Part shown: piece by piece, positions 16,561 through 23,158 of the stretch
Numbering within the stretch: position 1 is the first letter of the stretch
Layout of the letters: the number at the start of each line of letters is the position of its first letter
IMG/VR virus record: IMGVR_UViG_3300030109_004051
Coordinates: 1 to 34,686 of that record
Length of the DNA: 34,686 bases
Source: a virus
Strand: one strand, 5' to 3'
The notes under the pieces: generated by a model
What the model saw: the letters and a program-made list of their open reading frames with translations, nothing else
Database searches by the model: none
Told to the model about the DNA's origin: nothing
Program-made: the position numbers and the translations under genes

Positions 16561-16889
16561 AATCACCAAAACAGAAGGGCTATCGCCACGAAATAGAGTG
16601 CAAGGAAGTCGCAGAAAAGCACGGACTTAAAACAGTTCGTGCTTTTGCGTCGGATGGTAGAGCGATAGGAGAGAGTTCTGATGTTGATGTTTTAATTAAA
16701 AATACAAAATTAAAAACTGGCGATAAGTTTGCAAAAATTAAAGTGCAGTGCAAAAGCAGAAAAAAAATACCTAAATACTTTGATTTGGGTAATGCGGATA
16801 TAAAAACAATGAGAGGGAATAATATTAAAGATTTTAAGTGCATAGTAGACTATGATTGGTTGATGGAATGTTTGAGCCGTGTCCATTAA
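16554..16889 (+). CDS. PD-(D/E)XK-type nuclease, Holliday-junction resolvase-like, non-ATG start
   Basis: A ~110-codon frame runs from the SSB end to TAA at 16887-16889. It encodes K-G-Y-R-H-E-I-E (candidate Glu), S-S-D-V-D-V-L (Asp), V-Q-C-K-S-R-K (Q-x-K) and then a helix, the core pattern of Hjc-like resolvases and other small PD-(D/E)XK nucleases. No ATG, GTG or TTG lies in the right place. The ATT at 16554, overlapping the SSB stop, is the best start, or translation depends on re-initiation or slippage. The opposite-strand ORF here has no recognisable features. Confidence 0.6.
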   Translation: MLKSPKQKGYRHEIECKEVAEKHGLKTVRAFASDGRAIGESSDVDVLIKNTKLKTGDKFAKIKVQCKSRKKIPKYFDLGNADIKTMRGNNIKDFKCIVDYDWLMECLSRVH

Positions 16890-17059
16890 TTGATTATAGG
16901 AAGTGTGGTTTTTGCACTCATAGCAAAGGTCATATTTACTGCGGTGCTAGTAGAGCCAGGTCAAACAACAAAATACAGGAGAATTTAAATATATGCCCAG
17001 TGCCGAGGTTAAGAAAAAGAAAAGAGGTCGTTACGAAGCGAAAACAGATGACCACTTAA
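16868..17059 (+). CDS. Small Cys-rich (zinc-knuckle) protein
   Basis: Taking ATG 16868, which overlaps the nuclease 3' end, gives 63 residues with C-P-L-I-D-Y-R-K-C-G-F-C-T-H, then Y-C-G and N-I-C-P, and a basic tail. The Cys/His spacing suggests one zinc site. An in-frame TTG at 16856 is less likely. Function unknown; it is one of several tiny zinc proteins in a row. Confidence 0.5.
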   Translation: MFEPCPLIDYRKCGFCTHSKGHIYCGASRARSNNKIQENLNICPVPRLRKRKEVVTKRKQMTT

Positions 17060-17193
17060 AGGTTTGTCCAACTTGCAAGGGAGTATGGTCATACATATCA
17101 ATATTTGGAGAAAGAGAGTATAAATACTATCCTAGAGGGATACCAACCATAGGGAAAAAAAGAGCATTATGTAGAATGCACGGAGGAAAATGA
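16993..17193 (+). CDS. Small basic zinc-ribbon-like protein
   Basis: The 66-residue ORF overlaps the preceding one by 67 bases in another frame. It has a basic N-terminus, C-P-T-C and then C-R-M-H, a plausible C-x2-C/C-x2-H zinc site, and G-I-P-T-I-G-K-K-R-A. It ends in an ATGA overlap with the next gene. No family recognised. Confidence 0.5.
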   Translation: MPSAEVKKKKRGRYEAKTDDHLKVCPTCKGVWSYISIFGEREYKYYPRGIPTIGKKRALCRMHGGK

Positions 17194-17453
17194 GTCATGC
17201 CAAAGACAAAGCACCACAAAAAGAAGTATCCCAATTCAGAATGGGTACGGAGAAGAAACATAAGGAAGTCTCAAGCCAAGTTAGCATCAGGACAAAGCTT
17301 ATCAGAAAAGAAGGTGGATATGGAGGTTTCCAAAGAAAATACAACAAAAACCCCTTTAATATCACAAGAGAAGAAGCAAAAAGGCTTATTAAACGCAATC
17401 AAGAGTGCTTTTGTGCGTCGGGGAAAAAATACAAAAAGTGCTGTTTAAAATGA
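17190..17453 (+). CDS. SEC-C motif protein
   Basis: The 87-residue basic protein ends in C-F-C-A-S-G-K-K-Y-K-K-C-C, an almost ideal SEC-C zinc-binding motif as found at the end of SecA. Upstream is a Lys-rich, probably flexible region with I-T-R-E-E-A-K-R-L-I-K. It starts in an ATGA overlap after GGAGG. In phages SEC-C modules are usually small accessory proteins of unknown role. A second ORF (17197-17448) overlaps almost all of it in another frame; the SEC-C motif favours this frame. Confidence 0.65.
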   Translation: MSHAKDKAPQKEVSQFRMGTEKKHKEVSSQVSIRTKLIRKEGGYGGFQRKYNKNPFNITREEAKRLIKRNQECFCASGKKYKKCCLK

Positions 17454-17605
17454 GATGGCTCAGAGATTGGTTTTTATACACAGATTATACATCTGGAGAA
17501 ATGATAAGGACTTGGTTTGTAATGCACAACTTCTATCGCTTAGAAATGTGGTGGAGAAAACATATGAAAAGGAAAATGAATGCAAGACATAACGAAAACA
17601 GTTGA
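17450..17605 (+). CDS. Small Trp/Arg-rich protein
   Basis: ATG 17450 overlaps the previous TGA (ATGA), giving 51 residues with many Trp, Arg and Met (W-F-V-M-H-N-F-Y-R-L-E-M-W-W-R-K-H). The upstream in-frame ATG at 17405 is less likely. No family recognised. Confidence 0.45.
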   Translation: MRWLRDWFLYTDYTSGEMIRTWFVMHNFYRLEMWWRKHMKRKMNARHNENS

Positions 17606-17903
17606 GTTAAAGTACCCAGAAACAATGCAAGAATTTGACAGAATTAATAAAGAACAAATTAAGTTGTTTGCAAAAAAACAACACGATTATGGCCCTGGAA
17701 ATATATCAATGGGTGGAAATAAAGAATTATCACTATTAGCATTGGCTATTAGGATGAATGACAAGGTTCAAAGATTATTGAACATATTACATAATAATAA
17801 AGGCGAGATAGCCGTAGAAGAAAGTCTTAAAGATACTTTTCAAGACCTTTCTGTATATGGTGTTATCGCACAGATCGTCAGCAATGACAAATGGGGTAAG
17901 TAA
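17580..17903 (+). CDS. Nmad1-like (DUF1599) nucleotide-modification-associated protein
   Basis: The 107-residue helical protein contains K-K-Q-H-D-Y-G-P-G-N-I-S, M-N-D-K-V-Q-R-L, and E-S-L-K-D-T-F-Q-D-L-S-V-Y-G-V-I-A. These are the signature blocks of the nucleotide modification associated domain 1 family found in many phages. The biochemical role is not settled; a link to modified or salvaged nucleotides is the standing prediction for the family. It overlaps the end of the preceding ORF by 26 bases and touches the next gene by one base (TAATG), so it belongs to the replication operon. Confidence 0.75.
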   Translation: MQDITKTVELKYPETMQEFDRINKEQIKLFAKKQHDYGPGNISMGGNKELSLLALAIRMNDKVQRLLNILHNNKGEIAVEESLKDTFQDLSVYGVIAQIVSNDKWGK

Positions 17904-18556
17904 TGGGAAAATTCAAAATACACACTAAGTATAAATTGAAGGATGGGACTGTAGTGCCATCTGTGACTACTATATTGAATGGACAATGCGGGTGGAACAA
18001 ATCCATATTAATGAACTGGGGAATCCGTATGGTAAAGCAAGGAAAAGATCCTCATGCATATACGAAAGATGCCGCAGATACTGGAACTTTAGCCCACTCA
18101 CTATGTGAAGCAGATATTAATGGCGTAGATTATGAGATCACAAAGGATTGGACAGAGAATCAAACCACCAGAGCAATGAAAGCGTTGTTTGCATTTAGAG
18201 AGTGGCGAGCACAAACCAAGCCTAAGTTTGTGGCAGCAGAAATGAAACTTGTCTCAGAAAAGCATAGGGTAGGTGGAACTGCTGATGGCGTTTTTAAGAT
18301 CGGCAAGAAACTTTATATATATGATATTAAAACGTCCAAGGATGTTTATGACGAAATGAAATTGCAATTGGGGATGTACACTCATATGTATGAAGAAATA
18401 CAACCGAAAGCAAAGATAGATGGCGGTGTCATATTAAGATTGGACAAAGAAACTGGTGACTTCCACTATCATTCTATACATAGAGATACGCTTGATATTG
18501 GTGCTAAGATATTTTTACATTTCCTGGACACTTACAAGTTGAAGAAGGAATTGTAA
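17903..18556 (+). CDS. RecB/Cas4-like PD-(D/E)XK exonuclease
   Basis: The 217-residue protein shows G-T-L-A-H (residues 61-65), A-A-E (E113), G-T-A-D-G (D128), Y-D-I-K-T-S (D141, K143) and Q-L-G-M-Y (Q155-Y159). This is the full motif series of the RecB-family nuclease domain. No Fe-S Cys cluster is seen, unlike Cas4. It probably degrades or resects DNA during phage recombination or replication, working with the SSB. It starts in a one-base overlap with the Nmad1-like gene. Confidence 0.85.
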   Translation: MGKFKIHTKYKLKDGTVVPSVTTILNGQCGWNKSILMNWGIRMVKQGKDPHAYTKDAADTGTLAHSLCEADINGVDYEITKDWTENQTTRAMKALFAFREWRAQTKPKFVAAEMKLVSEKHRVGGTADGVFKIGKKLYIYDIKTSKDVYDEMKLQLGMYTHMYEEIQPKAKIDGGVILRLDKETGDFHYHSIHRDTLDIGAKIFLHFLDTYKLKKEL

Positions 18557-18769
18557 TTGTTCACTTGCATCCAGTGTGAGCATAAGTATGATGCTTTATC
18601 GGGAGATGTAGATGAAAGGACTTGTGATGATTGTCTATATCAAAATTATTGCTCGCATGACAACGAAGAGTATCAGGCAGCAGAGCCAGAAAACAATGTA
18701 AAAGAGGGCGTTGTCTGCGAAGATTGCGGTATTGAACTTCCTGTGCCAGAGCCCAATTATGGGGTATAG
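18557..18769 (+). CDS. Small acidic zinc-ribbon protein
   Basis: The frame opens with TTG at 18557 directly after the nuclease stop; this start keeps the first C-x2-C (T-C-I-Q-C). Further pairs are C-D-D-C and C-E-D-C, with C-S-H between. The C-terminus ends P-V-P-E-P-N-Y. It fits a small protein with one or two zinc ribbons, possibly a protein- or DNA-binding adaptor. Confidence 0.55.
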   Translation: MFTCIQCEHKYDALSGDVDERTCDDCLYQNYCSHDNEEYQAAEPENNVKEGVVCEDCGIELPVPEPNYGV

Positions 18770-18775
18770 GTAGGT

Positions 18776-19210
18776 ATGCCTTACAATGAGAAACCCCCTA
18801 CAAGCCAAGATATGGGGCAGTTTTCTACGATGAAAAGTGGAATTATTGGGGAAACAGCAGTTATTCACGATTTGACAATAAATTATCCTGAGTTCGATGT
18901 TTATAGACCTATCGTTGATGACAAGGGGGTTGATATTCTTGTTGATACAGGAGCTACATTCAGGAAGGTTCAGGTTAAGACAGTTAATGCGGTCAAGTCA
19001 GCCACTTCATTTGAGGTTGACTTCAGGAAACATTTAAAAGCAAAACATAAAATAGATGTCTTTGCTGTTTTCTTTGTGCCAATAAAAAAGATAGCCTATA
19101 TACCTTGGGATGGTCAGAACAGGATGCAACTTGCTTTTAAAAGAGCAAAGAATAATCAAGCAAAGAACAGAGACTCATTTTATAACTATTTAGACTTCCC
19201 AGTTTATTAA
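18776..19210 (+). CDS. PD-(D/E)XK endonuclease (PDDEXK_5-like)
   Basis: The 144-residue protein has S-G-I-I-G-E (E26), D-V-Y-R-P-I-V-D-D-K-G-V-D-I-L (D53) and K-V-Q-V-K-T-V (Q66-K68), then I-A-Y-I-P-W near the end. This order matches small group I intron-endonuclease/restriction-like PD-(D/E)XK proteins. It may be a recombination nuclease or a restriction-like enzyme; it lies one base from the methyltransferase start (TAATG), so a restriction-modification pairing is possible but unproven. Confidence 0.7.
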   Translation: MPYNEKPPTSQDMGQFSTMKSGIIGETAVIHDLTINYPEFDVYRPIVDDKGVDILVDTGATFRKVQVKTVNAVKSATSFEVDFRKHLKAKHKIDVFAVFFVPIKKIAYIPWDGQNRMQLAFKRAKNNQAKNRDSFYNYLDFPVY

Positions 19211-20214
19211 TGAAGATGTTAGACCTATTTAGCGGTATTGGTGGTTTTGCACTTTCAGCGGAATGGTGTTGGGGAGACGAACTTGATATTGTTGGGTTCT
19301 GTGAAATTGAGAACTATGCCCAGAGAGTTTTAAGTAAAAACTTTCCAGGTGTACCTATCTATGACGATATTACAAAATTAAATGGCAAGGAGTTAAAGAA
19401 AGTTACTGGTGATATTGATCTTATCACTGGTGGCTTTCCGTGACCATGTCAGGATATATCAATTGCGGGAACAGGGAAAGGATTAGTAGATGAAAAAACA
19501 GGAGAGAGAACGAGGTCAGGTCTTTGGTCAGAAATGCACCGTATCATTAGCGAAGTACGACCAAAATACGCAATCATTGAGAACGTACCAATGCTCATTC
19601 ATAGAGGACTTGAACGAGTTCTCTGCGACCTTGCCGAAATCGGGTATGATGCGGAATGGCAAGTTATCGGAGCAGACGAAGTTGGTGCTTGGCACAGGAG
19701 GAAACGGATTTGGATTGTTGCCTACCCCAAACGCTTGGGATGGGATGAGAGGAGCGACATCCAGGGAGTTGACTCTGAGCAAGAAACATCAAGTCAACCT
19801 ATTGAGTGCAGTGAAACACAATCTCATGCCAAAAATGTTTCCAACACCAACAACAGCAGACACATGGACAGACAAACTCAAGAGCAGTCAACAGAAGGAG
19901 GGCTCGATGCATTCAGTGAATCTCAGCCAGGCGGTACACATGAAAGGGATGTTCCCGACACCGACATCAAGCGATCACAAGGGTTGGTCGAAAGGTCACA
20001 AGAGAGCAGGGGATACGAGCAACCGATTAGATTTCGCAGTAGAGCCAGACAAAGGAGTTGGTGGAACGCTGAACCCGATGTGGGTAGAGTGGCTAATGGG
20101 ATTTCCAATCGGGTGGACAGACTTAAAGGACTCGGAAACGCAGTAGTGCCACAGTGCGTTTATGAAATTATGAAGAGAATTCGCCCACTGCTTGAAGAAA
20201 AGAAAGAAGTTTGA
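19210..20214 (+). pseudogene. dcm: C5 cytosine-DNA methyltransferase interrupted by TGA at the catalytic motif
   Basis: One frame holds the C5-methyltransferase motifs in order: D-L-F-S-G-I-G-G-F (motif I), G-G-F-P then P-C-Q-D-I-S (motif IV with catalytic Cys), I-E-N-V-P (VI), H-R-R-K-R-I-W-I-V-A (VIII), and G-L-G-N-A-V-V-P-Q (X). Between G-F-P and P-C-Q lie the codons TGA (19441-19443) and CCA, equal to a 6-base insertion that keeps the frame. The first 77 residues lack the catalytic loop. Activity would need readthrough; otherwise it is inactivated. The wild-type role would be 5-methylcytosine protection of phage DNA. Everything downstream is intact, so the lesion is recent, tolerated or a sequence error. 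Confidence 0.8.
19490..20146 (+). CDS. Protein nested in the methyltransferase gene (S-G-M-M-R-N-G / L-L-P-T-P family)
   Basis: A 218-residue ORF lies wholly inside the methyltransferase gene in another frame. AAAGGA about 7 bases before its ATG gives it its own ribosome binding site. It carries motifs I recognise from many phage proteins: S-L-A-K-Y-D near the start, L-P-K-S-G-M-M-R-N-G, G-L-L-P-T-P-N-A-W-D, two further F-P-T-P-T repeats, and N-P-M-W-V-E-W-L-M-G-F-P-I-G-W-T-D-L at the end. The same bases encode methyltransferase motifs in the other frame. Function unknown; it may be a companion of the methyltransferase. Confidence 0.6.
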   Translation: MKKQERERGQVFGQKCTVSLAKYDQNTQSLRTYQCSFIEDLNEFSATLPKSGMMRNGKLSEQTKLVLGTGGNGFGLLPTPNAWDGMRGATSRELTLSKKHQVNLLSAVKHNLMPKMFPTPTTADTWTDKLKSSQQKEGSMHSVNLSQAVHMKGMFPTPTSSDHKGWSKGHKRAGDTSNRLDFAVEPDKGVGGTLNPMWVEWLMGFPIGWTDLKDSETQ

Positions 20215-20264
20215 CAAGTAATGGTTGGCTACCAAGTGGGCGATAGAATTAATAAGGAGTTAAA

Positions 20265-20480
20265 ATGACAAAATGGTACTTACATGAAGTAATGGTAACA
20301 GGGGTGATGGATGTGATTATGGTTGCATTCTTTGGAGTGATATTCTACTTTCTGATGAAGTGGTATGTATGGATGTGGTTCAAAAGAATATGGGTGGTGC
20401 TACTTGCCATCAACAGAAAGATGGATATTTTTTTAGAAGTAATGAACTTAAAAGAGGAGGATGATAATGTTTCTAGTTGA
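20265..20480 (+). CDS. Small membrane protein
   Basis: The 71-residue protein has AAGGAG eight bases upstream. Residues ~12-35 form a transmembrane helix (V-I-M-V-A-F-F-G-V-I-F-Y-F-L), followed by an aromatic/basic segment (W-Y-V-W-M-W-F-K-R) and an acidic tail. It pairs with the next small membrane protein, whose start it overlaps. Function unknown. Confidence 0.55.
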   Translation: MTKWYLHEVMVTGVMDVIMVAFFGVIFYFLMKWYVWMWFKRIWVVLLAINRKMDIFLEVMNLKEEDDNVSS

Positions 20481-20667
20481 TGTAGCAGAATGGTGTGTGG
20501 AAGCACTTGTGTTAAGCCTTGCATTTTTCTTTGGTGCACTCGGAACTTTAATATTGATGTTCATCTGTGCTATTACCTGGAGAACAATAAAAAGAATTGA
20601 CCTTACGTTTGAAGATGTAAAAATTGCAGTGTCGCAATGGTGGGGAAGATTGAATGGTAAAAAGTAA
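20467..20667 (+). CDS. Small membrane protein
   Basis: The ATG at 20467 stands 6 bases after GGAGG, so I prefer it over the ATG at 20461, which overlaps the SD region. The product has ~66 residues: a long hydrophobic stretch (A-L-V-L-S-L-A-F-F-F-G-A-L-G and on to I-C-A-I-T), then a short amphipathic C-terminal region. It overlaps the preceding gene by 14 bases. Possibly a membrane partner of the upstream protein. Confidence 0.55.
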   Translation: MFLVDVAEWCVEALVLSLAFFFGALGTLILMFICAITWRTIKRIDLTFEDVKIAVSQWWGRLNGKK

Positions 20668-20782
20668 AGATAAGAAAACAATGATACTTAGGGTTTACAA
20701 TAGACTATTAGGCGATGGGAAAATATTAGTGGGTGGTGCTGCCCATAAGAGATTAAGGACATTGACTAAAAAATGGCGATAA
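20654..20782 (+). CDS. Basic mini protein
   Basis: A 42-residue, strongly basic ORF bridges the membrane protein and the primase-helicase and overlaps both (14 and 10 bases). It contains L-L-G-D-G-K-I-L-V-G-G and K-R-L-R-T-L-T-K-K-W-R. Tight coupling supports translation. Function unknown. Confidence 0.45.
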   Translation: MVKSKDKKTMILRVYNRLLGDGKILVGGAAHKRLRTLTKKWR

Positions 20783-22653
20783 ATGTCATAGACACATTCC
20801 CAGATGCAAAGGTCAGTGGTAATCAGGGTTGGTACAAGGCTGTCTGCCCTGAATGTGCTACGCCTGGCTCACTAGCCATATCAGGAGAAAGTGGTTCGTA
20901 TCACTGCAAGAAGGAAAGTTGTAGGCATCAGGGGCGAATAAGTAATGGACAGATAAAGAAAAGTGTTGCGGTTATTGAAGCAAACCATAACTCAGCACAG
21001 GAAAGACTAAAGGAAAACTTTGGCAAAGTATTAGAGCGTGAGAACTTGGTAGGGGTGTGGTCAAATATTGCAATGAACCCAGAAATGGCTGTGGGATATA
21101 CAAGCACTGGTAAATTACAATTCGGAATATATTGCAATGGAGACCTTCAGCATATAAAAAATCATAAAGGTCGGCAGTTCGGCAAGGCAAGTAATAAGAT
21201 ATACCCAGAAGCAGTATTGGATAAGGGTAATGCGGACGCATATCTATGGGTAACTGAGGGCGAAAAGGATGCGATAACTGCATTGTGTCACGCACTTCAG
21301 GCGGTAACATTTACCTCTGGTGCAGGGGCAGTGCCGAAAGATATTAGTAAAATGGAGAGGTTCAAGAATATTGTTATTTGTTACGACAACGACACGCCAG
21401 GAAAAGATGGTGCGATGAAAGTGGCAAGAGAACTAAACCTGAAGTTCCCAAATATTAATATAAAAATATTCAATTGGGTAGATAAGGGAGAGGCATATGA
21501 CCTTACTGATTATTTTCGTGATGGCGGTACGGTAGATCAATTATTCCTGTGTCTGGATAAAGATGGATATGAGTTTGGTCAGGATCCTAATGATTTTGGC
21601 GGTTGGGGTGAAATATCCCTAGCAGACTATATGCAGTTAGATATTGATCCTGTTGAATGGATATGCAAAGATATTGTCTGTACAAAAGGATTGTCTATGA
21701 TCGCAGGAACAGATAACACTGGAAAATCTATTATGGCACTGCAACTTGCGGTGTCTGTAGCAATAGGAGTACCCTTTCTCCACTTTGAAGTTCCCAGACC
21801 TAGAAAAGTATTGCTGATACAGTTTGAAATGGACGATGGTATGGTACAACAAAGAGTGCCTAAAATATTAAAGTATTATCAGAACAATCATCCAGAGGAA
21901 CTTCGTAGCAACATTGGAAACCTTAAGACAGTGTTAAAGAGCGACCTTGGGAAGTTATTTAATGATAAATGGGATAGCCTTAGAGGAAATCTTCAGGCAA
22001 ATAGACGAGACCAGTATGACCTGGTGGTAGTTGATAACTTATATACGTCAACAGGCAAGGATATTAGTAAAAATCACGAAGTAAAGGACGTTGTGTCCAT
22101 TATTAGAGGACTTATTGATACATTTGGTGTCTCATTCATGGTTATTAACCACAATAACAAACCAAGGGGTGATACTTTTACTCTAAGGAAAGAACATATT
22201 AGAGGTGGAAAGTTATTAACAGATAACCTAGAGTTTTGCATACAGATCGCTAGGGCGGAGATAGATCCTGATGAAAAACTCAGGATATTCAAGATAACGA
22301 AGTCGAGAATGGCATCGGAATTCACTCATGTTGCTTGCGGGATGAAATTGGAAGGTGGTGACGGTGAATTGAAGTTTGATTGGCTTGGGCCACTTCCACA
22401 TCGTGAGGAGATTTATTATACTGAGCCTAAAAAGAACAAGAACTTCGAAATATTAGAAGAATTAGTGTCTGTTTCCAATAATGACATTGAGGTCTCTACT
22501 ATACAAATTGAAGGGGTTCTTGGTGACCATCGGATGACAAGAAGGTCTGTGTTTCGATGGATAAATCGCCAATCTGAACTGGGAACTATTGTCAAAAAGT
22601 CTCATGGAACGTATAAAATAATGAAAAATGAACTATGGAATCTGTTAGCATAG
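20773..22653 (+). CDS. Primase-helicase (zinc ribbon, TOPRIM, RecA-like ATPase)
   Basis: The 626-residue replicative protein has a zinc ribbon (C25/C28 with C45/C50), a TOPRIM region with T-E-G-E-K-D (E162) and Y-D-N-D (residues 204-207), and a RecA-fold ATPase with A-G-T-D-N-T-G-K-S (Walker A, 311-319) and D-L-V-V-V-D-N (Walker B, ~416-422). I-N-H-N-N follows near residue 458. The C-terminal ~90 residues contain a winged-helix-like segment (R-R-S-V-F-R-W-I-N-R). It resembles RepA/AAA_25-type phage helicases joined to a primase. It should unwind and prime phage DNA; repeats directly downstream may be its origin. Confidence 0.85.
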   Translation: MAINVIDTFPDAKVSGNQGWYKAVCPECATPGSLAISGESGSYHCKKESCRHQGRISNGQIKKSVAVIEANHNSAQERLKENFGKVLERENLVGVWSNIAMNPEMAVGYTSTGKLQFGIYCNGDLQHIKNHKGRQFGKASNKIYPEAVLDKGNADAYLWVTEGEKDAITALCHALQAVTFTSGAGAVPKDISKMERFKNIVICYDNDTPGKDGAMKVARELNLKFPNINIKIFNWVDKGEAYDLTDYFRDGGTVDQLFLCLDKDGYEFGQDPNDFGGWGEISLADYMQLDIDPVEWICKDIVCTKGLSMIAGTDNTGKSIMALQLAVSVAIGVPFLHFEVPRPRKVLLIQFEMDDGMVQQRVPKILKYYQNNHPEELRSNIGNLKTVLKSDLGKLFNDKWDSLRGNLQANRRDQYDLVVVDNLYTSTGKDISKNHEVKDVVSIIRGLIDTFGVSFMVINHNNKPRGDTFTLRKEHIRGGKLLTDNLEFCIQIARAEIDPDEKLRIFKITKSRMASEFTHVACGMKLEGGDGELKFDWLGPLPHREEIYYTEPKKNKNFEILEELVSVSNNDIEVSTIQIEGVLGDHRMTRRSVFRWINRQSELGTIVKKSHGTYKIMKNELWNLLA

Positions 22654-22682
22654 ATAGTATGGGGCGGTGTGCAGGAACGTGT

Positions 22683-22734
22683 CACTATTGACACTATTGA
22701 CACTTTGAGCCTTTAATAGTGACCAAAGTGACAC
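22683..22734. repeat. Cluster of CACTATTGA-type direct and inverted repeats (candidate iterons)
   Basis: CACTATTGA occurs twice in tandem (22683-22691, 22692-22700), followed by the variant CACTTTGA (22701-22708). Inverted copies follow: AATAGTG (22715-22721) and AAAGTG (22725-22730). All share the core TGACAC/GTGTCA or close variants. The cluster lies 30 bases after the primase-helicase gene. It is a candidate binding array for a replication or regulatory protein. Confidence 0.5.
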
Positions 22735-22759
22735 TTATACGCACACTAAGGGGTATGTT

Positions 22760-22987
22760 ATGTGTTTTTCAACTTTAGATAAATGTAAGCATTCTGATGA
22801 TGAAGATAAGTTATGTGTGTTTGCTAAAAATATTGATGAGAAAATTACGCATTGTAAACTTATCTACCCAGTTTACTCAACTAATTCAGATGTCGAGATA
22901 TTACCAAAGTGCTTTAATAAGATGAAGTGGAGAGAGCAATACTCTTGGGGTAGGAAGCTAGAGAAAGCAAAACCCCCAGATGGTTAA
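22760..22987 (+). CDS. Small Cys-containing hypothetical protein
   Basis: The 75-residue protein follows the repeat cluster, with GGGG about 8 bases before ATG as a modest ribosome binding site. It has five Cys (M-C-F-S, K-C-K-H, L-C-V-F, H-C-K-L, K-C-F-N), enough for a zinc site, and a basic C-terminus ending A-K-P-P-D-G. The last codons lie in a sequence repeated 126 bases downstream. No family recognised. Confidence 0.45.
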   Translation: MCFSTLDKCKHSDDEDKLCVFAKNIDEKITHCKLIYPVYSTNSDVEILPKCFNKMKWREQYSWGRKLEKAKPPDG

Positions 22988-23105
22988 ATATTAGACCAGA
23001 TCTACAAAACATGGCGTATGTTATAGCCTTGCACCAGTTTTATAACCAATAGCAGTATTTTTAGAGCCAGCTGCTAATTAGCCGCTGGGAAGGCAAAACC
23101 CCCAG
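22967..23105. repeat. Direct repeat pair GCAAAACCCCCAG
   Basis: The 13-base unit is present at 22967-22979 and 23093-23105 with partial likeness continuing to TATTAGA. The first copy is the end of the small gene; the second is non-coding. A 22-bp near-palindrome lies between them, so this looks like a duplication or the trace of a small mobile event. Confidence 0.45.
23067..23088. repeat. 22-bp near-perfect palindrome
   Basis: Outer arms CCAGC and GCTGG flank the perfect inner palindrome GCTAATTAGC, with a single unmatched base on each side. It may be an operator for a dimeric regulator or a recombination site core. Confidence 0.5.
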
Positions 23106-23158
23106 GAGGCAATTTATTAGAGCTATATTGGCATAATTTGGGTTTTCTCGAGGAGAAA

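Noticed and set aside
16550-16565. Programmed frameshift fusing SSB to the nuclease
   Set aside because: The SSB ends in the natural acidic P-F tail, and the T-run does not give good re-pairing for a -1 slip. An independent start is more likely.
16580-16843. 87-codon minus-strand ORF opposite the nuclease
   Set aside because: The + strand frame shows ordered nuclease motifs; the opposite frame is a shadow.
17197-17448. Second ORF covering the SEC-C gene in another frame
   Set aside because: It has a plausible start and basic composition but no recognisable motif, while the other frame ends in an almost ideal SEC-C motif. Kept as an observation, not a gene.
19441-19443. Genome-wide TGA reassignment
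   Set aside because: Many genes end in TGA with a start overlapping it (for example at 2233, 2523, 5097 and 17451), so TGA is a normal stop here.
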